From Pseudoscleropodium purum (taxonomy: Eukaryota; Streptophyta; Bryopsida; Hypnales; Brachytheciaceae), in contig OZ017797.1 of assembly GCA_963969395.1 (NCBI GenBank), positions 17,236,001 through 17,300,000 on the forward strand: DNA of 64,000 bases. The letters are read 5' to 3'. Shown here in pieces: positions 12,406 to 28,273 of this stretch; within the stretch, counting starts at the first letter, position 1, and each line of letters starts with the position of its first letter. Below the pieces are notes generated by a model. That model was not told the DNA's origin. It did no database searches and saw only the letters and a list, made by a program, of their open reading frames with translations. The translations under genes were made by a program, and so were the position numbers.

Positions 12406-13001
12406 GGGTGATTGCAAAAAACACTTGTCCTTATTGGCTCAAGATGGCCTTATTTCTACAATACTGAGACTTTTGGAACAATTTTTTTTAAATATAATAA
12501 AATATGGATAATTTGTAAAGCATTCATAGTAGTATATGTGAAAAATTTAGACCTTGAAAAATTTATCTCTAAAAGTTATGTACAACAAAAGAAACCTAGA
12601 AAAATACAAGAAAATAGATGTTTTTAAATTTGATTTTTAGAAAATAGTAAAAAAATTCAAAAAATTCAAAGAAAAAAATTGTTTTTCCAATCTTCTTTTT
12701 GGTCCCAAGTAATCAAAAAATTTATCATAAACAACATTTTCCCCTCTTTATAGTGCTTGTGCAAACAATGTCCACTTTCAACCTATGTGAAGCCTTTACA
12801 CCAAGTTCTTTGCCAAAAATCTCATCACATATCATTAGAATGTTAGCCCACCTACAACATGGCGAAACCTTGGCTTCAGAATTGCATTTTTGGTCATCAA
12901 ATAGAATTGAGAACCCCCAAAGTAGCTAAGGTAGACATCCAATTGGGGCCACTTTAAAAATAGTAAATTATAAAAAGGACAAGTGTTTCTTGCAATCACC
13001 C
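12406..13001. mobile_element. 596-bp MITE with 27-bp terminal inverted repeats
   Basis: The left end GGGTGATTGCAAAAAACACT (12406 onward, continuing TGTCC) is matched by the complement of the right end, GGGTGATTGCAAGAAACACT (to 13001). The two agree over about 27 bp with one mismatch. TTTA directly precedes the left end (12402-12405) and follows the right end (13002-13005), which fits a 4-bp target duplication. There is no transposase; short open frames inside are spurious. The superfamily is not assigned. Confidence 0.8.
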
Positions 13002-13005
13002 TTTA

Positions 13006-14402
13006 GTCTTGCTTTATTAACACCAACATCTTTATTTCATTCTATAATAGCTTAAATAACAACTTTAAACTAAGGATTTTTTTTAATACTAAATGGAGTA
13101 TTTCTTAAGCCCCAATTGAAATTATTCTCTCATATTGAGCATGGCACAAGATATAGTAAAATGCTGGCAAAATGCTCATGATGGTTCTAATGGGATAATT
13201 CTTACAATGAACGTTTTTTGATTGAAAGAGAAGTATCAAACCTACAAGAATTTTTTCCAAGAATCAAAAGTAATTTTTGGCCCATGTATCTATTTTCTTG
13301 CTAGGATATTTAGTAAAACTTAAAACCTTATCCAATCTATCAAATTAATGCTCAAGAATACCCCACTAAACTCTTGATTACTATTATTTAGACAAATTTG
13401 TTTTCAAATCTCTCAAGATTGATGAATTTTGTGAAATTTGCAAAGGAATATGATTTGAAATTGTTGCATGAATATTCTCTGAAATTCCGACATTATCAAT
13501 GACAAGAATTTGAAATTTAAACAAAGACACTTGTAATAATTCTAAATTTGAAAACTCAACAGTTGAAGTTATTGAATTTTCATTGTGTAATATAATCAAG
13601 GCACCCAAAATTGATAAAATAAGCAATTTTAGATATGATGTAGACTACTATGAGGCAAAGCATAAAATTTTGTTGAATACACAAATAGAGATGATGCACA
13701 CAACAAAAAATTTGGTTATTATATAGCTTGTTTTGAAATTACTATGAATTTCTAAAGCCTGAAGTTCTTGCAGACCCATATCCAACTTATAGAGTCTTCA
13801 AAATCAAGTCACTTCTAGGCTACTTCTTGCTATTAGAGGCTTAGAACGTGAGGGACATGTGTCATGCAAGTTAGCTAATGAGAGTGCTAGGAAAATAAGG
13901 AGTGATCAAAAATGGAAATTCGTCCCAGACTCTCTTGCATTAAGACCACCCTATTGACTGCCTGTGATTAGGAATGGGTCCCTCTACCTTAGAGGATTTG
14001 AAAAATCAATACCAATATTGAAAAGATAAAGGCTTTCATGATTAGACATTGATAAGTTGTCAACATTGGGAGGCTAGCTAGGGAGTTGCTAGAATTGAAG
14101 GATGAGGATTCCAAATTATTGGACACCCACCTCAATTACTTTGATCATGTCTCTCTAAATAGTTTTGAAAAAATGATTCATTCTAGCCAACACTTTCATT
14201 GCAATTAGCAACTCTTGGTAATATGTCAATGCTCATCTATACTAAAAAGAAATTGACACAAGTTTATAGGAGTTTTTTACTTTTGTAGTGAGGCTAATTT
14301 ATTTATTCTAAAAATCACCTAAAAAATTATTTTGGACTCTACAAGAGTCAAATTATTAAACTCTCTTGAGATCAAATTATTTTTCCACTATATGTGTTGA
14401 AA
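13006..14402. other. Intergenic DNA with faint coding-like composition near 13.8-14.2 kb
   Basis: Mostly AT-rich. From 13780 to 14220 base composition is more balanced, but all frames carry frequent stops and no domain can be read. It may be a very old transposon remnant. Confidence 0.4.
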
Positions 14403-14765
14403 TCCATGAACCCCTAAAAGACCAATTTGCATTTTTTGGCAATATAGAAATTTTTGGTAGCTACGTGTGACTAGAGATTTCTATATTTTGGATCCAAATT
14501 TCCATAGAAGGTGTGGATGATGAATATCTCTCATATGCACTATATTTTAGGACATCTAGAAATATGAGTCAAAAGTTTTGGCCTAATAAGTAGTTTGTTT
14601 CTCAACTTGGGCAGTTTGGGCAGATTTGGAAAAATTATTTTTTTTATAAGCCCAAATTTGAAATTGATTTTCTAGATTTTTATATAAATATATACAAAGA
14701 TCTAAATCATTCAATTTTGATCAATGAATCAAAAGTTATGAGGTGGTTTAGTTTGCAAGTAGTTA
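14403..14765 (+). repeat. Single arm of the TTAA foldback family
   Basis: It begins CCCCTAAAAGACCAATTTGC after TGAA and runs through the same internal landmarks as the other arms (ATGAGTCAAAAGTT, GGGCAGTTTGGGCAG, CATTTTGATCAATGA). It is the inverted counterpart of 10196-10535. The right half expected of a foldback is not apparent. Confidence 0.65.
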
Positions 14766-15769
14766 TGAATTCCTTACCCCCAAATAAACTTTGGAGTCTT
14801 TTATTTAACTCAATTTTCAATATTTTTGGAAAAAAATAAAAAAATAAGGAGTAGACTGTTTATTATAAAATTACAACCATTAAGATAGGCATTTGTCAAT
14901 TTCATAAATAAATTTTTAACAATTTAGTATTTTGAATCATTCTCTACATCTTTCTATTTATTGCTTTTTACCTATATATTGTACAATTTCAAATGATCTA
15001 AAGTTTTTCAAGCATGTAGCCAAAATGCCTTGCAAAATGAATCCAAAGAAGCACAACCATTTTGAACATTTTTTCAAATGTACTACAAAATCCTACGGTT
15101 ACATGTGTCCAAAAATGTTTTTTTTTTAGATTTGAAACTTGTACAAAAAATAGCAGTTTCGGAGCATTTTTGGTAAAAACATAATCAAAGAACCTTACAG
15201 GTCAATACTATTATACAACATTATAGGTTTGTATTCCCTTTTCTATTTTATTTTTATTTTTAAAATCTAAATTATTGTTGGTTTTCATTATGACTTCCAC
15301 TTTCAGTTGAAATCTTGTATTATTTTAATATTATATAATTTTTTTTGTTTTCTTTGAATACTTGTCATTCAACACTTTTAAATTATATATAGATGAAAAA
15401 CTATAGAAAAAATTAGCATATTGAATAATATACTTTTTTTAATACTTCAATACCAATATATTTAGTCTATTAATTGTCTAAACATCAAATACAACTTGAT
15501 AGGAATATAGTATTTGATGTAAACAAATTGAACATGAAAGTCCATACTTGTAATAATTGTGCTAGTGCCAAAACTTGAATCAATATAGCACTATACAATG
15601 ACAAAGATGTTTTAACGATATTTCAATGTATACCCAAATATTTCAAATGTACAAATAAAACAACTTTCATTATAGTTCAACTAGCTAAAGGTTATAAAAT
15701 GCAACCCTTTCATTTGGATTCCTCCTTCACTTATTATGGATTACATTTGAATTCTAATTCAATGCCCTA
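14766..15769. other. AT-rich intergenic DNA
   Basis: No gene, RNA or intact repeat recognised. Homopolymeric A/T tracts dominate. Confidence 0.6.
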
Positions 15770-16644
15770 TTCACCCCTAAAGTCCCAAGGCCATTTTTCT
15801 ATCAAAAAACACTCAGAACTGTCATTTTTTCAAGATTCGCCCAAGAAAATAGAAAAATCATTTTTTTTAGAATCTAACCGTAGGATCTTGTACTTCACTT
15901 ATCTTAGTTCATGTGGTAAAAATTTCATGAAGTTTGACCATATAGATTCGAAGATATTAACATTCAAAGTTGAAAAAGAAAGTTTTTTTGAACATTGGCT
16001 TACAATTTCAAATAACTTTGACTGCCAATTGTAGGACTTTTTTGCACTACAAACTTTGAATTTAAATTTTTTATGTTGAAGAATTGAATTGAAAGTAGAA
16101 AAAAAAATTAAAAAATAACACACTTGATTTTCATTCTTTAAAAAAAGTTAAATAGAAATAGATCCAAGATTGGAAAAAAACTAAATCGTTAATAACTCCA
16201 AGATGGGATTGAAAGATAATAAACTCAATGGTGAGATTGTTTTTAACAAGCAAATACAACATTCTCAAAAAAAATTGTGAAAAATTGTAAAAATTGGATT
16301 CAAAATTGAATCCTATAAGTTATTTTTTCAAGATGCTAAGATTGCCCAAAAAACAAGATTGACCTTAACTTTCTCATTATTAGTCCAAATAGAATGAATT
16401 AAAGCTTCACATGTAGACAAAAATAAAACATTTCAGGGGAAAATAAAAATAAAAATTCAGGCTTTTTGTGGTATAACTTTTGCTTCTACGCACCAATTGA
16501 AATAAAAATCATATTCCCACGTAAAAAATCAATTTTTCTATCTTCCGGGAAAGTTTCAAAACAATTCACCCAAAATCGAGGTCACAAGAATCTACCCAAA
16601 ATATGATTTGTCCCCCAAGCAGACAATGGGACTTTAGGGGTTAA
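15770..16644. mobile_element. 867-bp element with CCCCTAAAGTCCCA termini, TTAA-type flanks
   Basis: A perfect inverted pair ACCCCTAAAGTCCCA (15773-15787) and TGGGACTTTAGGGGT (16627-16641) defines the ends. The right flank is TTAA (16641-16644) and the left is TTCA (15770-15773), one base from TTAA. The terminal motif is shared with the foldbacks in this window, but the interior is not a simple palindrome. Frames on both strands have no recognisable domain. Confidence 0.7.
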
Positions 16645-16659
16645 TATTAAAATGCTGAT

Positions 16660-17511
16660 AATACAAAAGTGTGATCCAATGCTGCCAGACTGCAACCTCT
16701 TCTTTCAAGCTCAACCAAAGCACACCGTGTGATCACATAAAGGACATGCAGATAGTGCTCCTTCACAATTGTCCAGCTGCAACATATTGACATTTAGATA
16801 AATGACACTTACAGACCTGCCCAAAAAACAGAGTAGCATTACAGCCAAATCATAAGCAAAGAAGCCTAAAATTCCACAGAACAGTACAAGTAAAGATCAA
16901 GTCACTCCCATGACAAATTAGAAGCTTCCCATTTGGAACACAGTTTGACCAAGCTCTCCATATAAAGAAACGTGTCCATTTTCTTTGCATATGACTTTGT
17001 GTACATGAACTCAAATAGAGATCGCCAGCGGATTGAAAATGCTGCAATAAAATGAAGGCTGATTTCGAGATTGGTACAAGATGTAGCTTCACATATCACA
17101 AAAACAAATAACAGATGGTGGATCACAGATATTATCACCTTGGATAAGTATACAGCTGTACATCCAAGAGTATAAATGCTGGCTCTTCAATGTTGCTCAT
17201 CAAGAAAGCAAGTTCAAATACTGAACCAGGGTTCACTCGTTTACTCCAATACATACCTGGCACACATAACAAGGCCATCGAGTCCAGGAGCACTCTTGTT
17301 TATGCAAACTTAAGGTTTGAAAAATGTTCTAAAAACTGAGAGTTATCTTATCTAAGTCTAGACTACATTATATTTGTTACGAGTCTGTTACAAATACTGT
17401 GAGCATTTCAAAGACTTACAGATTTCGTCTTGCCTGCCTTACAGAGTGACGCAGAAAAAACACGTATTGCACGATCTGCTACAATCAGAGTTGCCTCACT
17501 TCTGCACAATT
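16660..17511 (-). other. Probable 3' UTR / downstream region of the kinase gene
   Basis: Base composition shifts sharply from the AT-rich element on the left to more balanced sequence continuous with the kinase gene. No further coding exon with plausible splice signals was found after the stop at 17512-17514. I infer 3' UTR plus terminator region; the polyadenylation site is not located. Confidence 0.45.
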
Positions 17512-20775
<3,264 letters not shown>

Positions 20776-21735
20776 GGACTTCTATGCGCTGTCCAACTCC
20801 AAATATCTGCTCGAGATACGAAAATTACAAACATAAGAGATGGGCGTTGTGGTTCCAATGTAGTTTGAAGATCAGCTATTTTTTAAAACGACCTTTCCAA
20901 AGGTTCAGACCTGCTAAAGACTGAGATTGAGTATCAAGAAAAATATTCTCTTCATGATGTCCAATAGACTGCGACACTCAAAGCTAATTACCAGGATAAA
21001 CTACGCCCACTGTTAACTCGACTCGATAAACTGAGTCCAAAATCGGAAAGAATGGGGTTTCGATAATGGAGCAAAAAATGTGCTTCTTCATACACTCCGA
21101 AAATTGGACTCTAAACAACATTCACGAAACATTCATTCCATAAAATTAAAAAAATCCCAACCACCAATCAAGACCGCCAACTCTGCATCGCTCCAACTCT
21201 TCCACTGTCCATGATACCACAAAGAACCTTAGTTCTCGACAAGAGACAAATTCGACTACCAGAATCGGAAAAGAAATGGGGTTCCATACTAGAACATCAA
21301 AACAATCTTCTGAATATACTCCGGAAATTGAACTCCAAACCAATGAACACCAAACCCTATTCCCATCAAAAGAGCTAAATCCCAACCCAATTCAAGACCT
21401 CCCACTCTCCAACTCTTCCACAGTCCAGATTCCAGAACCTCGAACCCTAATTCAAACCCTAATTCTTGACATGAGACCAATTCGAGTACTAAAATCAAAG
21501 GTGAAAACGAACGGGGATCGATGCAATTCAAAGCTCACCTGGCGCCGATCTCGCCGGTGACGCCAGGCAGATTGTGTCCCTCCTTGCACCAACAGCAAGA
21601 CAGTAGCGGAATCAACAGTTGTAGAAACATCCACCCACACAAGAGCATTCACGGAAGCCACAGCTCGCTCAACCCAGTTGGGTTTCGGGTTCCGCCTGGC
21701 AGCCCGCCCGTCCTGACTCCGAGAGAAAGGGAATA
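20776..21735 (-). other. 5' UTR exons, leader intron and promoter of the kinase gene
   Basis: On the minus strand a leader exon (about 21735-21539) ends CGCCAG followed by GTGAGC. The next acceptor, TCTTTAGCAG, ends at 20911, giving a second leader stretch 20910-20776 before the ATG. The 628-bp leader intron is therefore plausible. An AT-rich TATTATTATAATG at 21736-21748 just upstream could serve as the TATA region. Open frames crossing this region are probably not translated. Confidence 0.5.
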
Positions 21736-22454
21736 CATTATAATAATACTGTAGCACTTTGACCCCTACGTAGTGAAGCGTCATGTAGGATAAATATGAA
21801 TGGGGTAATCTCTATTTATTGGCTAAGATCTTCTGGATATTATATAAATATAAATAATTAAAAAATAATACAGGGTGAGTGAGAAAACTTTTAAGGAAGT
21901 GGGCAAACTACGGTGGGTACATCCATAATTGCACCATGCCTTAAATGACAACCTAAAAAAAGCCCCAAAGTGATTTTAACAATCCATGAAAACTACAGAC
22001 CATGGGGAAATGGCGGCTTTTAATAACGTTAGTTGTATTATGTGTGAGTACAGGATTGAATGAAGTACCTCATTAAGAGAGTTTAGTTGATGGCTAGATG
22101 ATTATAGAATAAAGAAAAATACAATTCATGCATAATTAAAAGTGGTTCTAAACTTCATAAATATGATTTTGGAAAAGCTGTAGGGCTTTTTAAAATGTTG
22201 TTTAAAATTATTTTGAAGCCCAAATGGTGCTCTTCATGGAACACAAGAAAACTATTTCAATAAATATGGGCGGCTATTTTCATTTTTGAAGTTCAATGGG
22301 CAACCACATTAACCTAAATGCACTGAAGCCAATGCAAATTTTTTCATCACAAGAACATCCACAAGAAGTAGGAAGAGCTTGGAGTCATAGAAAATGTAAT
22401 AGTTGAACACAACATCTTTTCTAAATTTTTCATAGGTTGTTTCTGTAGATCACA

Positions 22455-24818
22455 TTGAGAGAGATGGAAAAATATGAGGGAAGAATGACCTTAGAGAACC
22501 TTGATCTCTTGAAAACAAAGAACAATATTAACGATGAGGAAGTTGAATTCCTAGAGAGAGGTGTTGTGTCACATCCCAAAGCCACAATTGGAGGGATAGA
22601 TTTGGTAGTAGCCATCAAAGCTAGGGATGTAGTGGATCAATTACACGATTTACAAGTTCTGTAGTCAAAATCAATTGAACATGGAAGAAAGATGAAATCA
22701 TTTCGACCATATAAAGAAGGGAATAGCAATGTAGAACTTCTCCATAAGAGTGAACAACCTGAGATGATTTGCAATACAGAAAGGCATCCTAGTACAAGCA
22801 TAGAAAGTAAAGAAGAGGGCAATAGTAAGAATACCTTACATGTGGAGGGAGTTTCAAAAGGAAAAATGGTTCTAAGGCCACATGAGAAGAAGAAGGAGCC
22901 TCTACACCTATGGAAGTCTAGAGATTGGAGTAGCCACAAGGAGAGAAGAGAACACCATTGAAGAAGGAAGCATGCATCAAACTAGCAAGTGAAGACATTA
23001 AACAACTGTCAAGCTCTCAAGGTATGCATGGACCTTCTAAAGTGCAGAGCAAGAGGAAACTAAAGAAAAATGGTAATTGGATTGACTCTTAATTCAAAGC
23101 AGCAATGAGAGCACTAGATAGAGGAGCAAAAGTTTGCTCAACAACTAATTTCTATGGCATTTCTAGAACAAGTTTCAAAGGTCATGTCCATGGAAGAACT
23201 CTATCAAGGAAAAGAGGTTCATCTACTATCTTAACACCTGCTAAAGAAAAAGATTTAGTGAAGTACTCGCTAAAAATGGCAAATAGAGGGTTTCCTCTCA
23301 ATTGGTTGAAACTAAGAATTAGGGTTGCCTTAATGACACAACATTGCCCAACCCTGTTCGAAGATGGAATTCCTAGTAATGGGTGGGTCAGATGGTTCAA
23401 AAAACATCACCTTGACATTTCACTCCAAAAATCACAACCATTAGATGTGGCTAGAGCTAAAGGATTATCTTCTAATAATGTAGGAACTTTCTATAAGAAT
23501 CTACAAATGTTGTATGAACAAAACAAGTATGAAGACGCACACATATGGAATGCAGACGAAAGTAGACTACAAACAAGTAGAAGTGGAGGAGCTATGGTTC
23601 TAGCTAGAACAGGAGTCAGAAATGTGCACATCATCACCTCTAATTCTCATGAGCACTTGACATCACTTTTTTGTATCAATGCAACAATTGACAATATTCC
23701 AAATTATTACGTCTTCAAAGGAAAGCAATATCAAAATGCTCACATTGCTAAATGTGAGAAAGGTGCTCGGATAGGGATGTAAGAAAATGCCTAGATGACA
23801 ACTTTTTTATTTGATAAATGGATGGATCATTTCATGGAAAACTTACAGCAAAAAGGAGGAGTTTCAACCTCAAATCATCACTTACTTATAGTAGATGGAC
23901 ACAATTTCTATGTCACTATTCAAGTTATTAAGAAATGTAGATCTTTGGGTATTGATTTACTCACTCTACCCTCTCACACATCACATGCAATGCAACCTCT
24001 CGATGTAAGTTGTTTTAGAAGTTTCAAATTGCCTTTTAGAATCTACAGAGATATCTAGACTATGCACAATGAAGGGGCAAAAGTTACAAAGGTTCTTTTG
24101 GGAGAATGGGTCTCGAATTCTCTAAAGAGAGTACTAACTACCACGAATATCAAGAGCAAATTTCGAACTACAGGGATCTATCCATTGAACTCTCATGCAC
24201 TAGATAGCAAATATCAGGCCTTCTACATTACTTGTAGATATAGAAGATAATGATGAAGAAAAAGAAGAAGAGAACTATGAGGAGGTGATGCAAGAAGTTT
24301 TAGAAGAACTACAGTCTACCATGGAAGAACCTCAATGCATTGACTATGACAATGATGAAACTACTCTCAAAAATGCCACTAGGGGTGTTCCAAATGATGA
24401 GTAGTCATGCTAGCAGCTTACCCCCAATAAACCTGATAAGACCTCTGAAGTACAAGGACAATCAACATCACAAAGGCAAAGACTACAACCGTTTATAGAT
24501 TATTCTATATCCCTCGTACTAACAGACCAAAAGCATATTGAAATGTTGAAAGACCTACAAGAAAAATGAGAGGTGGCAGCAACGGAGATGGAAAATAAAC
24601 AATTGATAGTTCAAACAACAAAAAAGGAGAGGGAAGCTTTGAAGAAAAGAAAAGCAATTGAAGAAAAGGAGAGAAGAGCTAAGAGGGCATATGAAAAAAG
24701 GTTGAAGGCATATTATGATGAGCAAAAGAAGTTGGGATGGGAGAACAACTTACAAAAGCTACTAAAGTGTGGAAGAACTTTCCTGTCTACATTATATGAC
24801 GCCCCATATTGTAGATAG
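22455..24818 (+). pseudogene. Pogo/Tigger-type DDE transposase, disrupted
   Basis: The core starts at 23105. An HTH (psq type, ISRTSFKGHVHGRTLSRKRG) is followed by a CENP-B-like DNA-binding segment (LTPAKEKDLVKYSLKMANRG to GWVRWFKKHH), then the DDE domain: first Asp in AHIWNADES, second in HLLIVDGHNFYVT, third in TSHAMQPLDV. The frame is interrupted by TAA at 23780, TAG at 23792 and TAG at 24056, all in one reading frame. The last two fall where Trp is usual in the family (before MT, and after YRDI). A frame change near 24235 leads into an acidic stretch, and a Lys/Glu-rich coiled coil at 24573-24818 forms the tail. The 22455-22961 segment upstream, in another frame with one stop, may be a 5' exon. 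It cannot produce full-length transposase. Confidence 0.8.
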
Positions 24819-26341
24819 GTGCCTCCTCTTTGAATTTGGAACTAGAGAGTGGTTGGTTTAAGGTTGAAATTCAAAAGAGAAGGTAAAGACCTTAGATCTA
24901 TCATTCCACCAACTAGTATTCTATGGGCAAGGTAGACATATTCTACTTACCTACCTACTGTGTAGAAAAACTACTCCAACTCTAACACTTCTAAAGGGCA
25001 GTTCTTGCTCTTGTGGTAATGTTATAGCTGTCGCTCCTCAGGTTTGATGTTGCTAGAAAATGTTGCTTGCTATAAGTTGTCCAATGTTAGTTTTCAAAAT
25101 TCTACAAGTAGTTGTACAAAGTCTTGAAGTCTCATATATAGAAAATAGTGCATAGGATATAAGAGATTTGTACATAAATTTTTTTTGGAATTAGACATGC
25201 CAAATCCAATTACAGATACATAAGTCTTGTAAAATGGTAGGCATATTATCAAGTACAATAAATATTATTTCCTTCATGAACACTTCCATCATTTCATGGG
25301 GCTTCTATATGATGCTTGACTATTTCCTCTATGCCTTCAATCATTCTAACAACAACTTGACAAAGATAAATACACATGAAAAAAACACAATGAGAACATA
25401 AGACTTGTCAGTGCATCCAAAGGAATAATATAAAAACCAGTAGTAAGATCAATGGAAGTGGATAGGGAAGAAAGATTTCATGCATGAAGCAAATTGCAAT
25501 TGGATGAAGTCCAAAACATATACAATAGTCCATTAAAATGAAAAAATGACCCATTACATTTCAGATGGTTACATAGAAACAAAATGGTACTAATAGTCAG
25601 AGTTCAATCTAAGTATTCCTCCCAACATTTAGCTACTAAGCCCTAAGTTTGACTCCACAATGTTTGGTGATGGTCACTAACACTTTCTTGAATGTTGAAG
25701 TTAGTTGTAGACCTTTCTACCTACCAAAAAATCAGTACTTTAAGTTAGTAACAATATAGATTATTACAAGAGTGGAAATTCAATAATTCAATAAACAAAT
25801 TCAATATTCAACTTTGATGACAACCTACCAACTGCATTAAAGGCAAGGTATTTTAAAAAATGAAAATGGAGTGATGTCAAAATATGTGACAATAATAGTA
25901 AGAAAATACCTTCTCCATCAATTTTGTTGTCATGCATGATGATGAACTTTACCACTATTCAAAATGCAAAAATCGAATTTAATAACACAAACAAGGGGCT
26001 TCAGCTCAAAAACTCCTTAACAAGAAAACTACTTTGGCATCACACCAGCATGAAATTTTGGTCCACCATCTTTGAACTCCTCATCCTTACAAACAGTGCA
26101 AAGATCCCCGTCAATTACCTGCAACAAATAGGAAGTCTTCCATCACCAACTCATTGCCGTGCTCCACATTTTCATCTAAAATAGCCATGACCCTGTTTAA
26201 TACATTCTACAATTGGGTTAGCTACTTATAGCTCAAAGAAAACTTAGTACTAATGTAAATGTAAGATGGAACACAAATCAATCAAAGGACTACAAATTAA
26301 ATCAACTACAATGTTATTACGGTAAGAATGGTAGGATATCA

Positions 26342-27660
26342 AAATGACCATATAGTACTTGGAAATTTTGAGATACGAGAGCTCCAGCATCAATAAAGCG
26401 TAAAGGAGGGTTGCTTGCTGAAACTATTAACTTTTGCAACCACCAACTTCTATAATAGGAAGTGACAGCATGCAGTTTAGAGATAAGTCTGAAAAACTAG
26501 TAATTTGGTAAAGGAAGAATCGTCTTATGCCCAATTCAGTAACAAATTCTATAAATCAAAATTGGGGGAATCCTACGGTCTGACACCTCTAATTTACCAA
26601 AAGAATGAAGAAACCTTATCCTAAATGTTAGAAATATGTATTGAATGTTACTTCCAAACTGCACTTTCAATTTTTAGCTTAGGCATTTACGTGTTAAAAT
26701 GGTAGTTGAAGATGGCAACCACTTTGGGAACCAAGATTTGCCAAAAATGGAAGTTTTACCTTAGTGAGAATGGATTCATATAGAGATGCTGTCCACAAGA
26801 TGTACCCAGATAATAGAAAATCCCATTACAATCTCCACCTCTTAGGTAAAACAATTCCTTGAATGTCGATATCCACTAGCTGAACTTGATGATGTTGCAT
26901 GGTAACTTGACAAACCTACCTTGATTACGATCCATGGCAGCCTGATAAATAATTCTCAACAAGCGTCCTAACATCGTCACAAGTAGTGATTCATCATCAA
27001 TCACAATTAGCAAAATGTATGCCAAATCCAATATTTACACTGATAAGAATTGCGAAAGTACTATACTAGCAGCAGCTATCCTATTAGTGAAGTTCAGAAA
27101 AATATACCTACCACAACTTGTAGAAGTCAATAAGTGACAAATTTGACCTCGATTTCACGCCGTGGCTTAGGGTCCCACACACATATGAAATGAGTAGACA
27201 AAGTGACACTTTTCCTGAACAAGTCAAAGAATTCATCCATGGTCTCATATTCCACTTCAATCGAATACACTGTGAAGAGTCTTGGCATCATTTTTTGTAA
27301 TATAAGCCTAAGGTGTTCACAAACTTTGCTTGCTCATCTCTTGGAATGTAAACTTTCCATACCTTCCATCACTGTGCTCTGATGACAAATTTGGAATAAG
27401 ACGATGTGTAAGACAGAACTAAAAAGACATTTGAATTAATGATAAAAGTAATCCACAGTCGTCAATAAGAATGTTCCAAATACTTAACATTTTTTATTAC
27501 CAAATAATCCAAGCACATGCACAATAGAATATCAGAAATATTGATTTGAAAGACAATTATCAATCAATACTTTTGTGTGAAGGAGACTGGAAAAAATGAT
27601 CATCAAGTAGTTCGGCAATTGGAGGCGCTGTAATCCGCCAATAATGGTCACGCTTCCCAA
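26342..27660 (-). pseudogene. Decayed exon fragments of a BTB/POZ-discoidin-like host protein
   Basis: Read on the minus strand in order: DQAMKIGKRDHYWRITAPP (near 27660-27600), YIPRDEQAKFVNTLGLYYKK then after a frame change MPRLFTVYSIEVEYET and HFICVWDPKPRREIEV (27375-27127), LLVTMLGRLLRIIYQAA (near 26980), TFKELFYLRGGDCNGIFYYL with GTSCGQHLYMNP (26875-26762), and KLIVSASNPPLRFIDAGALV (26430-26342). The last two strongly resemble the C-terminal discoidin-like domain of plant BTB/POZ proteins such as Arabidopsis At2g30600, in which FKEL, DGDSNG, YVGTSYG and SRFTDPKAL occur in that order. The VWDPKP segment fits a region nearer that protein's N-terminus, so gene order is preserved. Stops, a frame change and missing BTB domains show it is not functional. 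Family recognition is from memory. Confidence 0.5.
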
Positions 27661-28273
27661 TTTTCATAGCTTGATCTTAAAAAATACTAGAAATCACCAG
27701 CAATAGTCAATTCCTAGTTAGTAGAACTCTATTGAAACTCAACTATTGTAACTAGACATTATGATGAAATCAAAGGCAGATGTTTGTAAGTGATTTCAAA
27801 ATGATGATGAAGATAAGAAACCACAAATCAGGAAGTAAAGAAATCCTATTACAAATAATCTTTGAATGTTATAGAATGCTAAGTAGACAAGTAAAACAAT
27901 TCATTTAACAGTACTCTACTAAACAATGACACCCACCATCGTCAAATTGAACAATTACCTCTACATCCTCCCAAATTGTTTAGATACTAATAAGCAAACA
28001 AGGGATCAATCTTTGTCGTGTATCCCATTTCCTTTTGACACTATCCTCAATTAGCAATCTGCAACTGCAATGATTTAGTATAAACAGGAAAATTCCCTAG
28101 CAAATTTATGTACACTTCTTTAATGTTACTATATAAATGAGGACACAAAAAGCCAAACAACATGAACATACACAATCACTACATGCATTTGTAATGCACT
28201 TACTGCATATCAACTGCCATCAAATATATCACCTACTCTTAGAATCAAGAAACAGATCTGAGGTTAGTTTATC

